A DNA stretch of 64,000 nt from Rahnella aquatilis CIP 78.65 = ATCC 33071 (GCF_000241955.1 NC_016818.1:3844001-3908000); one strand, 5' to 3'; numbered from the stretch's first letter, positions 38,088-48,250 are shown. Notes: generated by a model not told the origin, from the letters alone. Program-made: numbers and translations.

Positions 38088-38400
38088 CTTTAAAGAAAAC
38101 CGTTTATGGCGCGTCTTATAAAAGATCATGGACTCTCCCCCGCACTTCGTTCGATGACTCGCCTTTATCAGGCTCGCCCTGCGGGCCAGCGGCACAGCCG
38201 TTGTTCAAACCAATCTGCCAGCAACTCCGCCCCGTGGTGACACGAATACGTTGTTGCCACAACATGGTTTTTCTCCTGAAGTGACCTTGTTCTGTCTTTT
38301 GCGAGACCGGACTTTACGGATAAATCCGTAACCCTGCCTCTTTTCGTCACAGAAACTATACTTTATTTTCATCAGGATAGTGACGCTGGCAGGAGACGCA
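38088..38400. other. Non-coding stretch between attR and ybhP
   Basis: These 313 bases contain no gene I can support. A GC-rich part (about 38135-38240) contrasts with AT-rich DNA before 38400, where a ybhP promoter is expected. Confidence 0.5.
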
Positions 38401-39162
38401 ATGACCCAACAAACCCGGCAGTTTTCGTTGAAGATACTGACGATTAATACGCATAAGGGCTTCACCGCGTTTAATAAACGCTTCATTTTACCCGAGTTGC
38501 GCGACGCGGTACGCACCGTCAGCGCCGATATCGTCTGCCTGCAGGAAGTGATGGGCGCGCATGAAGTGCATCCGTTGCATGTGGAAAACTGGCCTGACAA
38601 AACCCATTACGAGTTCCTTGCTGACACCATGTGGAACGACTTTGCCTACGGGCGCAACGCGGTCTACCCCGAAGGTCATCACGGCAATGCCGTGCTTTCA
38701 CGCTACCCCATTGAACATTATGAGAATCGCGACGTGTCGGTCGCGGGCAGCGAGAACCGGGGCCTGTTGTATTGCCGCATCGTGCCCCCGCAGCTTGAGT
38801 CTCCTGTCCATGTGATTTGCGTACATCTGGGCCTGCGCGAAGCGCACCGGCAGGCGCAGCTCAACATACTGGCCGACTGGGTTAACGCTTTCCCGGCGGG
38901 AGAACCGGTGCTGGTGGCGGGCGATTTCAACGACTGGCGGCAAAAAGCCAGTCACCCGCTTAAAGAGCAGGCGGGCCTTGATGAGATTTTCACCCGCGCG
39001 AAGGGCCGCCCGGCGCGCACTTTCCCGGTCAGCATGCCGCTCCTGCGTCTCGACAGAATCTATGTGAAAAATGCCCATGCCAGCGCGCCCGCAGCGCTGC
39101 CGCTGCGCAACTGGCGTCATCTGTCCGATCATGCCCCGTTAAGCGCGGAGATCCACTTATGA
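38401..39162 (+). CDS. ybhP: Endonuclease/exonuclease/phosphatase family protein YbhP
   Basis: The ATG at 38401 follows GCAGGAG and gives 253 residues, the length of E. coli YbhP. The EEP fold shows [18 protein letters not shown] (metal-binding Glu), [19 protein letters not shown] and the C-terminal [11 protein letters not shown] with the catalytic His. The substrate is not established; family members cut nucleic acids or phosphoesters. Its stop overlaps the clsB start by 4 bases, so it forms an operon with the phospholipid genes clsB and ybhN. Confidence 0.93.
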   Translation: MTQQTRQFSLKILTINTHKGFTAFNKRFILPELRDAVRTVSADIVCLQEVMGAHEVHPLHVENWPDKTHYEFLADTMWNDFAYGRNAVYPEGHHGNAVLSRYPIEHYENRDVSVAGSENRGLLYCRIVPPQLESPVHVICVHLGLREAHRQAQLNILADWVNAFPAGEPVLVAGDFNDWRQKASHPLKEQAGLDEIFTRAKGRPARTFPVSMPLLRLDRIYVKNAHASAPAALPLRNWRHLSDHAPLSAEIHL

Positions 39163-40406
39163 AAACCGCATGGCGGGAAGGCAACCGCATCCAGCTTCTG
39201 GAAAATGGCGACGAATATTACCCGGCTGTATTTGACGCTATCGATAACGCTCAGCGTAAAGTGATTCTCGAAACCTTTATCTGGTTTGAAGATGAAGTGG
39301 GTCACCGGTTGCATGCGGTGATCCTGCGTGCCGCACAGCGCGGTGTCGATGTGGAAGTGCTGCTCGACGGTTATGGTTCGCCTGATTTAAGCGATGATTT
39401 CGTCGGCGAACTGACGTCAGCAGGCGTGGTGTTCCGCTATTACGACCCGCGTCCGCCACTGTTTGGTATGCGAACCAATCTGTTCCGCCGTATGCACCGT
39501 AAAATTGTTGTCATCGACAATACGGTGGCGTTTGTCGGCGGGATTAATTACTCCGCCGAGCACATGTCCGGTTACGGTCCCGAGGCCAAACAGGACTACG
39601 CCGTGCGGGTGGAAGGCCCGGTGGTGGATGATATTTTGCAGTTTGAGCTGGAAAACCTGCCCGATCATGCGCAAACCCGCCGATGGTGGCAGCAACGTCG
39701 CCGCTATCATGCGGCCGAAAACCGCCAGCCCGGCGAGGCGCAGGCGCTGTTTGTCTGGCGCGATAACGACGATCACCGGGATGATATTGAGCGTCACTAT
39801 CTGAAAATGCTCGCCAACGCGAAGCGCGAAGTGATTATCGCCAACGCCTATTTCTTTCCGGGCTACCGTCTGCTGCACGCCATGCGCAATGCGGCCCGCC
39901 GCGGCGTGCAGGTGAAGCTCATCGTGCAGGGCAAGCCGGATATGCCGATTGTCAAAGTCGGTGCGGAGCTGCTGTACAACTATCTGCTGAAAGGCGGCGT
40001 ACAGGTGTATGAATATCGCCGTCGCCCGCTGCACGGCAAAGTCGCGCTGATGGACGATCACTGGGCGACGGTCGGCTCCAGCAATCTCGACCCACTGAGT
40101 CTGTCGCTCAACCTTGAAGCCAATCTGATTATCCACGACCGGGCGTTTAACCAGACGCTGCGCGAGAACCTCCACAGAATTATCGCCAGAGACTGCCAGT
40201 GTGTGGATGAAACTATGGCGCCGAAACGCACCTGGTGGAACCTGGCGAAAAGCGTGGTGGTGTTCCACTTCCTGCGTAAATTCCCGGCCATGGTCGGCTG
40301 GCTACCGGCACACACGCCAAGGCTGGCCCTGGTAAAGCCGCCCGTACAACCCGAAATTGAAACACAGGATCGGGTGACGACAGAAAATTCGGAGGTGAAA
40401 CCCTAA
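39159..40406 (+). CDS. clsB: Cardiolipin synthase B
   Basis: The 415-residue phospholipase D superfamily protein carries two HKD motifs: [20 protein letters not shown] (about 118-137) and [20 protein letters not shown] (about 290-309). ClsB makes cardiolipin or phosphatidylglycerol from phospholipids at the inner membrane. E. coli ClsB (YbhO) has 413 residues. It overlaps ybhP by 4 bases and ybhN by 1 base; this operon order is conserved. Confidence 0.95.
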   Translation: MKTAWREGNRIQLLENGDEYYPAVFDAIDNAQRKVILETFIWFEDEVGHRLHAVILRAAQRGVDVEVLLDGYGSPDLSDDFVGELTSAGVVFRYYDPRPPLFGMRTNLFRRMHRKIVVIDNTVAFVGGINYSAEHMSGYGPEAKQDYAVRVEGPVVDDILQFELENLPDHAQTRRWWQQRRRYHAAENRQPGEAQALFVWRDNDDHRDDIERHYLKMLANAKREVIIANAYFFPGYRLLHAMRNAARRGVQVKLIVQGKPDMPIVKVGAELLYNYLLKGGVQVYEYRRRPLHGKVALMDDHWATVGSSNLDPLSLSLNLEANLIIHDRAFNQTLRENLHRIIARDCQCVDETMAPKRTWWNLAKSVVVFHFLRKFPAMVGWLPAHTPRLALVKPPVQPEIETQDRVTTENSEVKP

Positions 40407-41368
40407 TGTCTGCTTCGCATCCGGGATGGCGTCTGGCGAAAAAAATCCTCACCTGGATTTTCTTTATCGCCGTGGCCGTGCTGCTGGTGGTCTACGCCCG
40501 CACGGTCAACTGGGAAGACGTGTGGAAAGTCATTCGCAATTACAACCGCACGACACTACTGATGTCGGTGGCGCTGGTGACTGGCAGCTATCTGCTGTAC
40601 GGCTGTTACGATCTGCTTGCACGCGCTTATTGCGGGCACAAACTTGCGGCGCGCCAGGTGATGCTGGTGTCATTTATCTGCTACGCCTTTAACCTCACGC
40701 TCAGCACCTGGGTGGGTGGCATCGGCATGCGTTACCGGCTCTATTCCCGCCTGGGTCTGCCCGGCGGTACGATCACGCGTATTTTCTCACTGAGCATTAC
40801 CACCAACTGGCTGGGCTATATTTTGCTCGGCGGAATTATCTTCACCTCCGGCGTAGTGGAACTGCCTTCGCACTGGTACATCGACGAAGGCACACTGCGC
40901 ATTCTCGGCATGGTGCTGCTGGCGATAGTGGCTGTTTACGTCGGGTTCTGCGCCTTTGCCAAACGCCGCCATATGACGATTAAAGGGCAAAAGCTGGTGC
41001 TGCCGTCGTTTAAATTCGCGCTGGCACAGATGGTGATTTCCAGCGCCAACTGGATGGCCATGGGAGCGATTATCTGGCTGCTGCTGGGTCAGGATGTGAA
41101 CTATTTCTTTGTGCTGGGCGTGCTGCTGGTCAGCAGTATCGCCGGGGTGATTGTGCATATTCCGGCGGGGATCGGCGTGCTGGAAGCGGTGTTTATCGCC
41201 CTGCTGGCCGGAGAACATACCTCGCAGGGCACGATTATCGCCGCGCTGCTCGCCTATCGCCTGCTCTACTACTTCCTGCCGCTGCTGCTGGCGCTGGTGT
41301 GCTATTTGCTGCTGGAAAGCCGGGCGAAGAAATTGCGGGCGAAGAACGAGAAGTCGATGGCGAAGTGA
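40406..41368 (+). CDS. ybhN: YbhN family membrane protein (flippase-like LPG synthase TM domain)
   Basis: The 320-residue protein has about eight membrane helices and belongs to the lysylphosphatidylglycerol synthase TM region (UPF0104) family. Conserved parts: LLYGCYDLLARAYCGHKL, STWVGGIGMRYRLYSRLGLP and HIPAGIGVLEAVFIALLAGE. The function is unproven; its link with clsB suggests phospholipid movement or synthesis. It ends 12 bases before the convergent mntH gene. Confidence 0.92.
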   Translation: MSASHPGWRLAKKILTWIFFIAVAVLLVVYARTVNWEDVWKVIRNYNRTTLLMSVALVTGSYLLYGCYDLLARAYCGHKLAARQVMLVSFICYAFNLTLSTWVGGIGMRYRLYSRLGLPGGTITRIFSLSITTNWLGYILLGGIIFTSGVVELPSHWYIDEGTLRILGMVLLAIVAVYVGFCAFAKRRHMTIKGQKLVLPSFKFALAQMVISSANWMAMGAIIWLLLGQDVNYFFVLGVLLVSSIAGVIVHIPAGIGVLEAVFIALLAGEHTSQGTIIAALLAYRLLYYFLPLLLALVCYLLLESRAKKLRAKNEKSMAK

Positions 41369-41380
41369 GCCGCCGGAGCC

Positions 41381-42685
41381 TTATTCCAGACCGGGAATAT
41401 TCACGCCAAACGTTTGCAGCAGCAGAATGATATTGAGCGCCACAATCACCACCGTGCCAATAATGGAAAACACGGCTGTCAGGCGGCTGTTAACAAACTC
41501 ACCCATGATGTCGCGGCGGCAGGTGAATATCACCAGTGCAATCATCGGAGCAGGCAGCGCCAGGCTGAGCACCACCTGGCTGTATACCAGCGCGTCGGTG
41601 GCATTCACGCCCAGCGCCACCACGATAAACGCGGGGATCATGGTGACCAGACGGCGCAGCCAGACAGGAATGCGAAAGCCGACAAAGCCCTGCATGATCA
41701 TCTGGCCTGCCATTGTGCCGACCACTGAGCTGGAAATACCGGAAGCGATCAATGACAGCAGGAAGAAGCCTGCCGCTCCCACGCCTAACAGCGGCGTCAG
41801 GGTGTGGTAAGCCGTTTCGATTTCCGCCACCTCGCTGTGACCTGAGTGGAAGGCACCCGCCGCCATAATCACCATCGCGATATTCACCAGTCCGGCGAGA
41901 GTCAGTGCGATCACCACTTCAATATTGGAAAAACGCAGCAGTTTACGGCGTTCGCCTGAATTTTTGGCGTGAGTACGGTGCTGAGTCAGCCCGGAGTGCA
42001 GGAAAATCGCATGGGGCATTACGGTGGCGCCGATGATCCCTACGGCAATGGTCAGCGCCTGCGCATCGGGCAGTTGCGGTGTCACCATACCCAGACCGGC
42101 CGCGGCCCAGTCAACCGGCGCGATAAACATCTCCACCAGATAACACAGTGCAATCACCGCCACTAACCCGCCGATCATCAGCTCAATGGGGCGGAAACCG
42201 CGCTTTTCCACCATCAGAAGCCCACAGGTCACCAGCGCCGTGATACCCATTCCGGCCAGTAACGGCATATGGAACAGTAACGACAGCCCCAAAGCACCGC
42301 CGAGGAATTCGGCCAGGTCGGTCGCCATCGCGGCGATTTCGCTGCCTCCCCACATGCCCCAGACCACGGGTTTGGGGAACTGGTCACGACACATTTCCGC
42401 CAGATTTTTATGGGTGACGATCCCGAGTTTGGCGGAGAGCGCCTGAAACAGCATGGCGATCATATTGGCCATCACCACCACCCACAGCAGCGTGTAGCCA
42501 TAGCGGGAGCCGGCCTGAATATTGGTCGCGAAATTACCCGGGTCCATATAGGCGATCGAGGCGATCACCGCAGGACCGGCAAACAACAGCGGTGTCATCA
42601 GGCCGCGTTTGCGACCGGACATGACGTTAACAATCGCCGCATTGGTTCTGTCAGTTAAAGAAGACGTCTGGCCTGTTCCACGCAT
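41381..42685 (-). CDS. mntH: Nramp-family divalent metal transporter (MntH-like)
   Basis: The 434-residue protein has 11 membrane helices. The metal-binding motif DPGNFATNIQAG (helix 1, about 46-57) and IMPHAIFLHSGL-type MPH in helix 6 (here ATVMPHAIFLHSG) show a proton-coupled Mn2+/Fe2+ importer. It is longer and more divergent than E. coli MntH (412 residues), including an N-terminal polar extension of ~30 residues. A palindrome resembling the MntR operator lies about 60 bases upstream, so Mn(II)-MntR repression is likely. Confidence 0.9.
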   Translation of the reverse strand: MRGTGQTSSLTDRTNAAIVNVMSGRKRGLMTPLLFAGPAVIASIAYMDPGNFATNIQAGSRYGYTLLWVVVMANMIAMLFQALSAKLGIVTHKNLAEMCRDQFPKPVVWGMWGGSEIAAMATDLAEFLGGALGLSLLFHMPLLAGMGITALVTCGLLMVEKRGFRPIELMIGGLVAVIALCYLVEMFIAPVDWAAAGLGMVTPQLPDAQALTIAVGIIGATVMPHAIFLHSGLTQHRTHAKNSGERRKLLRFSNIEVVIALTLAGLVNIAMVIMAAGAFHSGHSEVAEIETAYHTLTPLLGVGAAGFFLLSLIASGISSSVVGTMAGQMIMQGFVGFRIPVWLRRLVTMIPAFIVVALGVNATDALVYSQVVLSLALPAPMIALVIFTCRRDIMGEFVNSRLTAVFSIIGTVVIVALNIILLLQTFGVNIPGLE

Positions 42686-42745
42686 ACTGCACCCGCCCTG
42701 TTCTTGCTTGTTATTTTTGTGTGAATTTCACCCGGCAACGAAGAA

Positions 42746-42761
42746 TATAGCACTGGCTATA
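42746..42761 (-). promoter_or_regulatory. Probable MntR operator upstream of mntH
   Basis: TATAGCACTGGCTATA is a near-perfect palindrome with half-sites ATAGC/GCTAT separated by four bases, the spacing of the enterobacterial MntR box. It lies 61 bases before the mntH start, where a promoter is expected. The remaining region up to the chemoreceptor gene (42762-43166) shows no gene. Confidence 0.65.
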
Positions 42762-43166
42762 CTCTATAGCGCAAGCTTAGTCTGAGGGTAATTAAGGGCT
42801 TTATGTTTCAAAATATGAAATTTCAATCATTGCCTGAGATTATAAAAATGGAATGATTTTTCTGAGGATGAATCCGGTGTGACGACATCGCAGGGATGAA
42901 AACCAGACAGACATCACACTTTTCTGACAAACAAACCGGCTGCATGTCCCTGCTATCAAGTTTTCCCGCCAGGGTGCCGTTAACTTAATCAATAAATCTC
43001 ATCCGGTTTACATGACCAACTTCATTTTTTCCGACAGATTTCTCTCCTGTGCTTCCTGACAGGCTACTCCGATAACGACGTTTTACGCACCAGACTGATT
43101 GAAATGTTGTCATAAACTTAAGGTGCCTGCGCACTTTTTTAATCGCAATTTCAGGGAGTTACCTTT

Positions 43167-44774
43167 ATGTCTTTTAAACACACTACTGTACGCACCCAGC
43201 TTACTCTGGGGTTTGGCGTTTTAGTCGTCATTGTCCTCGCCGTAGTGCTGCTCTCTATCAATTCTTTAAGCCAGGCCAATAACAGATTCAAAACCCACGT
43301 GCAGCAGGTTTCCGCCCGTGAGGCTTCAGTGAATTTAATTCTCAGTGGCGTAAAAGACAGCTCACTGAATATTTACGGGCTGGTGCTGGTCAGCGAGCCT
43401 GCTGATATCGAAGCAGGGAAAAGACAAGTGGCGGCGGCAGAAGAGAAAACCACTGCCGCGCTGACCCAGCTTCAGGCGGCAATTAAAGAACATTCAGACG
43501 TCACCGATAAGGATCGGCAATTCGTGACCGCGATTATCAATGCGGAAGAAGCTTACCGTCCGGTGGCTAAACACATTGTTGATCTCGCCCTTGATGAGAA
43601 GAAAGCCGAAGCAATTGACCGCATGAATCGCGAGTTACGGCCTCAGCTTACGCTTCTGCTGAATACCACCAATGACTATCTGAAATACAGTAACGCGCGC
43701 GCTAAAGAGAGCCTGAATACCGCACAAGACGCGTATCAACAAACCCGCCTCATTTTCATCATTATCAGCCTGGTCGCCCTGAGTCTGGCGGTCATTCTGG
43801 GCGGCATTATTATCCGTTCACTGTTCCGTGCGTTGGGTGAAGAACCGGTTGTTTTAGGTCAGGTCGTACAGCGTATTGCGGCGGGTGATCTCAGTGAAGT
43901 GACAGGCGCGAAAAAAGCCCCACAAAACAGCGTGCTGGCCGAACTGGGCGCCATGCAGGTGAAACTGCATCAGTTGATCAACCAGGTGGCTAATTCCGCA
44001 GAAAGCATTGTCAGCGCCTCAACGGAAATTACGCTGGGCAATGAGGATCTCAGCCGCCGGACTGAAGCTCAGGCTTCCTCACTGGAACAGACATCCGCCA
44101 GCATGGAGGAACTGACCGCGACGGTGAAACACAACGCCGACAACGCCCATCAGGGGAATCTGATGGCCACCAATGCGTCACAAGTGGCGCAGCGCGGCGG
44201 CGTGGTGGTAGAACGCGTCGTCAGTACCATGCATGAAATCGCAGAAAGCTCAGGCAAAGTGACACAAATCATCACGGTCATTGAAGGCATCGCTTTCCAG
44301 ACCAATATTCTGGCGCTTAACGCCGCCGTTGAAGCAGCCCGCGCCGGTGAACAGGGACGGGGTTTTGCAGTGGTTGCCGGAGAAGTGCGCACACTGGCGC
44401 AGCGCAGCGCCAATGCTGCGAAAGAAATTAAGAACCTGATTAGCGAGTCTGTTGAACGGATCAATGTCGGTTCTAAGCTGGTGGATGAAGCGGGCACCAC
44501 CATGATGGAAGTCGTGAATGCTGTCAAAGGCGTCAACAGCCTGATGGCTGAAATTACCCTGGCCTCAAGCGAACAGCATACGGGCATCGATCAGGTTAAC
44601 AAAGCCGTGGTCAACATGGACGAGGCGACGCAGCAGAATGCCGCGTTAGTGGAAGAAAGTGCGGCGGCGGCAGACAGTTTAAAACAACAGGCCCATATCT
44701 TACTGGAGGAGATTTCTGCGTTTGATATTTCACGCGCGGGAAATCTTAATGTCACTGCAACGGCCACCCGCTAA
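43167..44774 (+). CDS. Methyl-accepting chemotaxis protein
   Basis: The 535-residue transmembrane chemoreceptor has TM1 (about 13-32), a periplasmic four-helix-bundle sensor (33-188), TM2 (about 190-214), HAMP (215-268) and a signalling domain. The hairpin tip is [20 protein letters not shown], followed by [20 protein letters not shown], typical of CheA/CheW coupling. It lacks the C-terminal NWETF-type pentapeptide that tethers CheR/CheB; it ends ...[10 protein letters not shown] strong AGGGAG site precedes the ATG. A sugar-binding protein gene follows 9 bases later. Confidence 0.93.
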   Translation: MSFKHTTVRTQLTLGFGVLVVIVLAVVLLSINSLSQANNRFKTHVQQVSAREASVNLILSGVKDSSLNIYGLVLVSEPADIEAGKRQVAAAEEKTTAALTQLQAAIKEHSDVTDKDRQFVTAIINAEEAYRPVAKHIVDLALDEKKAEAIDRMNRELRPQLTLLLNTTNDYLKYSNARAKESLNTAQDAYQQTRLIFIIISLVALSLAVILGGIIIRSLFRALGEEPVVLGQVVQRIAAGDLSEVTGAKKAPQNSVLAELGAMQVKLHQLINQVANSAESIVSASTEITLGNEDLSRRTEAQASSLEQTSASMEELTATVKHNADNAHQGNLMATNASQVAQRGGVVVERVVSTMHEIAESSGKVTQIITVIEGIAFQTNILALNAAVEAARAGEQGRGFAVVAGEVRTLAQRSANAAKEIKNLISESVERINVGSKLVDEAGTTMMEVVNAVKGVNSLMAEITLASSEQHTGIDQVNKAVVNMDEATQQNAALVEESAAAADSLKQQAHILLEEISAFDISRAGNLNVTATATR

Positions 44775-44783
44775 GGTATTTAA

Positions 44784-45797
44784 ATGAAAATTTCCTGCGT
44801 TTTTGCCGTGGCAGCAACCCTGTTTGCCCCGGCAGCCCTTGCCGCCAGCAATCAGAACATCACCATTGGCCTGATTACGAAAACCGACACCAACCCGTTC
44901 TTTTTGAAAATGAAAGAAGGCGCCATGCTGGGGGCCACCGTACACGGGGCCAAACTGCTTACCGCAGCCGGTAAAGAAGACAGCGATTATCCTTCACAGA
45001 TCGTCGCGATTCAGTCCATGGTGGCCGCCGGCGCGACCACATTGCTCATTACGCCAAGCGATGCCAAAGCCATTGTGCCCGCGCTCGATGAGGTCCGGGC
45101 GAAAGGCGTACAGGTCATTGCCCTCGATTCTCCCACGGATCCGATCAGTGCCGTCGATGCCCTCTTCGCCACCGATAACTATAAAGCGGGCGAACTGATT
45201 GGTCAGTATGCGCAGGCGGCCATGCCGCTGACGTTCCCCGGACAACCTCTCAAAATAGCCATGCTGGATTTATCGCCGGGACATCTGGTAGGCGCAAGAA
45301 GGCACAACGGGTTTATGAAAGGCTTAGGTTTACCTGCGGCAGGTGCCGAATCCAGTGAACTGTCAGCCACTCCCGAAATTGTGTGTGCAGGCTATAGCGA
45401 AGGGGCAGAAAAACAAGGCTACGAGGTCATGACAAATTGCCTGAAAGCCCATCCGGACATTAATCTGGTTTACACCGTCAACGAACCGGCCGCAGCGGGA
45501 GCCTACAAAGCCTTGCAGGAGGCAGGTAAACAAAAGAATGCCATGATTCTCTCTGTGGATGGCGGGTGTGCGGGCGTAAATTACGTGCGTGAAGGCAAGA
45601 TAGCTGCCACGGCCCAGCAGTATCCTTTAACGATGGCGGCGATGGGGGTTGATGCTGCCGTTGCCTATGCCAGACACGGTAAAAAGGTTTCCGGGTATGT
45701 GGATACCGGCGTCACGCTTATCGCCGATAAACCCATGCCGGGTCTGCCGAGCAAAGATACTCAGGCAGGGCTGGATGCCTGTTTTGGCGCTAAATAA
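44784..45797 (+). CDS. Periplasmic sugar-binding protein (ribose/fructose-type ABC solute binder)
   Basis: The 337-residue protein has a signal peptide (MKISCVFAVAATLFAPAALAAS) and a type I periplasmic-binding fold of the RbsB/FrcB group. Markers are NITIGLITKTDTNPFFLKMK at the start, GATTLLITPSDAKAIVPALD, and VDGGCAGVNYVREGKIAATA near residue 255. The ligand is probably a sugar, perhaps fructose or a pentose. No permease or ATPase genes are adjacent. The tight link to a chemoreceptor suggests it presents its ligand to that receptor, as RbsB does for Trg. Confidence 0.88.
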   Translation: MKISCVFAVAATLFAPAALAASNQNITIGLITKTDTNPFFLKMKEGAMLGATVHGAKLLTAAGKEDSDYPSQIVAIQSMVAAGATTLLITPSDAKAIVPALDEVRAKGVQVIALDSPTDPISAVDALFATDNYKAGELIGQYAQAAMPLTFPGQPLKIAMLDLSPGHLVGARRHNGFMKGLGLPAAGAESSELSATPEIVCAGYSEGAEKQGYEVMTNCLKAHPDINLVYTVNEPAAAGAYKALQEAGKQKNAMILSVDGGCAGVNYVREGKIAATAQQYPLTMAAMGVDAAVAYARHGKKVSGYVDTGVTLIADKPMPGLPSKDTQAGLDACFGAK

Positions 45798-45814
45798 ACG
45801 GCTTTCCTGAAGGC

Positions 45815-45856
45815 AAAAAAAAACCGGAGAATGTCAGCGCATTCTCCGGCTTTTTT
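45815..45856. terminator. Bidirectional terminator between the sugar-binding gene and the gmd-like gene
   Basis: A 10-base stem, CCGGAGAATG/CATTCTCCGG, is flanked by a run of A residues on the left and TTTTTT on the right. It ends transcription from both sides, including the long locus B operon. Confidence 0.9.
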
Positions 45857-45885
45857 CGTGCATCTTCTTTTAGCAGCGACTGGCG

Positions 45886-46956
45886 TTATCCGTACAGTTT
45901 CAGGCGCGCCGCTTTTTTGGCGGAGGCCAGATCAGCCTGCACCATCTCAATCACCAGATCCTGTAATGAGGTTTCAGGGGCCCAGCCTAGCTGACGCCGC
46001 GCTTTTGACGGATTAACTGACACCTTGCTGACCTCCGACGGACGGATATAACGCGGATCGACGGCAACAATCACATCCCCGACTTTCAGCGCCGCAGCGA
46101 CCGGGCTGATAATCGCCGAAATCACGCCTTTTTCTTCCACACCTTTACCGACAAACCGCAGTTTGATCCCCAGTTCAAGGGCCGCAAACGTCACGAACTG
46201 CCGCACCGTAAACTGCACGCCCGTGGCAATGACGAAGTCCTCCGGTTTGTCCTGCTGCAGCATCAGCCACTGCATTTTGACGTAATCTCTGGCATGCCCC
46301 CAGTCACGCAAGGCATTCAGATTGCCCAGATAAAGGCACTTCTCCAGCCCCTGAGTAATATTCGCCAGGCCGCGCGTAATTTTACGCGTCACAAAACTTT
46401 CGCTGCGCCGCGGCGACTCATGGTTAAACAGAATGCCGTTACAGGCGTACATACCGAATGTTTCCCGGTAATTCACGGCTGTCCAGAAATCACTGATCCT
46501 GGCGACGGTCTCCGAAGGCGGAAGATTAAACGTCACCATTTCATTGATGGTCATCCCGTTAACCAGCCCGCACAACGCGGAAGAGGAAGCATGATAATAA
46601 CGGGTTGTACGCTCCAGCCCCTGCGAACGGATGGCCTCGAGCATTCTCAGCGCGCTGATCCCGGCCACGGAATACGCAGAATGGGTGGCCGTCTCACTGG
46701 TGATATCCAGATTATAAATTTCGTCCGGGCGAATTAACGCCAGCAAGCCCGGCAAATCTAAAATTTCACCCCAGCCATAATGATGAATATGAAAATCAGA
46801 ATTGTTTGCCTGTAAATCATCACAGACAGATTCAGTAGCGGGTAACGGGCCATGCAGAATAATCCCATGGACTGTATAGCCTTTTTTAAGCAAAAGCTCA
46901 GTCAGATAAGATCCGTCCTGCCCGGTGATATTGGTAATAAGAGCGACCTTAGACAT
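45886..46956 (-). CDS. GDP-mannose 4,6-dehydratase homologue lacking catalytic residues
   Basis: The 356-residue protein aligns along its whole length with GMD. The C-terminal half is well conserved (GMYACNGILFNHESPRR, SLRDWGHA-type ALRDWGHARDYVKMQWLMLQ, EDFVIATGVQ, EEKGV, VDPRYIRPSEV). The N-terminal half is not. The first glycine of the NAD motif is Asn9 (ITNITGQDGSYL). In the active site, Glu is Ala127 and a nearby Tyr is Cys129 (SSSALCG for STSELYG), and the YXXXK pair is Glu149/Arg153 (SETVAR for SPYAVAK). No frameshift explains this. It is the last gene of locus B and is probably inactive as a dehydratase; it may be decaying or have another role. Confidence 0.85.
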   Translation of the reverse strand: MSKVALITNITGQDGSYLTELLLKKGYTVHGIILHGPLPATESVCDDLQANNSDFHIHHYGWGEILDLPGLLALIRPDEIYNLDITSETATHSAYSVAGISALRMLEAIRSQGLERTTRYYHASSSALCGLVNGMTINEMVTFNLPPSETVARISDFWTAVNYRETFGMYACNGILFNHESPRRSESFVTRKITRGLANITQGLEKCLYLGNLNALRDWGHARDYVKMQWLMLQQDKPEDFVIATGVQFTVRQFVTFAALELGIKLRFVGKGVEEKGVISAIISPVAAALKVGDVIVAVDPRYIRPSEVSKVSVNPSKARRQLGWAPETSLQDLVIEMVQADLASAKKAARLKLYG

Positions 46957-47095
46957 AGTAAACCCTTTGATTACAATTTAAAAACGCATCCGGACAGATG
47001 CACGATTATAATTGCAAGGTTATGTTGAGTAAGATGAATCGCAGAATAAACAGTCAACGACAGAAAAATGAACAATATTATAAATGATTAAAGCA

Positions 47096-48250
47096 TTAAT
47101 AAACGATGCGTTTTCGTTCGTTAAAGTCATGCCATTTTGTTTTGATATACTCATCCAGCTCATCATGAAATCTTTGCGCAGAAAACTTTAAAGCGTTTTC
47201 GCGGCAGTCCCGCGGCAGGATGGAGTCTTTAATTTTATCAAAGTGATGCACAGCCTGAATCAGTGATTCCGCCGTTTGTTCTGCGAAAAACACCCCGGTG
47301 GCATTAGATTCACCATAAGGTCTGATGGTCTCCAGCACGCCGCCTTTGCCAAAGGCAATCACCGGCGTCCCGCTGGCTTGTGCTTCGACCGGCGTAATCC
47401 CGAAGTCCTCTTCAGCAGCAAAAACAAACGCCCGGGTGCGCCGCATGTAATCCTGCATCACCTCGTCAGGCTGATAGCCCAGTATTTCGATATTGCTGCC
47501 CGCTCTGGATTTTATTTTCGTCATTTCAGAGCCGTCACCGATCACCACCAGTTTCTTATCCGGCATCTGGCTGAATGCTTCAACAATCAGATCGATACGC
47601 TTATAAGGCACCATGCGTGAGGCAGTAAAATAGAAGTCTTCTTTATTCTCCTGCAAAGTAAAACGCTCTACATCAACAGGAGGATAAATAACATCCGCAT
47701 CCCGGCCATAGACCTTCTTAATTCGCCGGGCAATAAACTGGGAGTTAGCGATAAAGTGATCCACGCCATTAGCGGTCCGGTAATCCCAGATCCTGATTTT
47801 ATGCAGGAACCAGCGGGCCAGTTTACCTTTCAGGCCCTTATTCAGCCCCGCCTCACGCAAATACTGGTGCTGAAAATCCCAGGCATAGCGGATCGGAGAA
47901 TGTACATAACTGATGTGCAATTGATCAGGACCGGTCAGTACGCCTTTGGCGACGGCATGACTGCTGGAAAGTACAATGTCATGCCCCGTCACATCAAGTT
48001 GCTCGATAGCCAGCGGCATTAAAGGCAGATACTGCTGATATTTCTTTTTCGCAAAAGGTAACCGCTGGATAAAAGAGGTCGTCGCTTCTTTTCCATAGAA
48101 CTTCTTCCGGGATTCATCAGAAAGAAAATCGACAACAGAATAAACATCAGCCTGCGGGTATAATTTAATAAATTCTGCGATAACTTTTTCGGACCCCGCA
48201 AATGTCACTAACCAGTCAGCAACAATCCCTACACTCACATCATGTGACAT
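47096..48250 (-). CDS. Family 4 glycosyltransferase (mannosyltransferase-like), locus B
   Basis: The 384-residue GT-B enzyme starts VSVGIVADWLVTFAGSEKVI, like WbaZ/WbdB-type mannosyltransferases. Donor-domain motifs are FTASRMVPYKRIDLIVEAF (about 217-235), AAEEDFGITPVEAQASGTPV and IAFGKGGVLETI. Its place between manB and the gmd-like gene suggests GDP-mannose as donor; this is inference. It should act on lipid-linked repeat units at the cytoplasmic face of the membrane. Confidence 0.86.
   Translation of the reverse strand: MSHDVSVGIVADWLVTFAGSEKVIAEFIKLYPQADVYSVVDFLSDESRKKFYGKEATTSFIQRLPFAKKKYQQYLPLMPLAIEQLDVTGHDIVLSSSHAVAKGVLTGPDQLHISYVHSPIRYAWDFQHQYLREAGLNKGLKGKLARWFLHKIRIWDYRTANGVDHFIANSQFIARRIKKVYGRDADVIYPPVDVERFTLQENKEDFYFTASRMVPYKRIDLIVEAFSQMPDKKLVVIGDGSEMTKIKSRAGSNIEILGYQPDEVMQDYMRRTRAFVFAAEEDFGITPVEAQASGTPVIAFGKGGVLETIRPYGESNATGVFFAEQTAESLIQAVHHFDKIKDSILPRDCRENALKFSAQRFHDELDEYIKTKWHDFNERKRIVY

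Noticed and set aside
38041..38095. A second tRNA-Phe gene at the right end of the island
   Set aside because: Only the T-arm and acceptor 3' strand are present, with a missing base; no D-arm or anticodon arm precedes it.
39417..40268. Long antisense open frames over clsB and other GC-rich backbone genes
   Set aside because: They lie opposite well-recognised genes, have no family features, and arise from codon bias in GC-rich coding DNA.
43061..43080. TCCGATAA as a possible sigma-28 -10 box for the chemoreceptor gene
   Set aside because: No TAAA-type -35 box lies at the correct distance; half a site is not enough.
46480..46580. A double frameshift or read error explaining the lost YXXXK motif in the gmd-like gene
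   Set aside because: The other two frames across this stretch contain neither the expected motif nor an uninterrupted match; the changes are substitutions within one frame.
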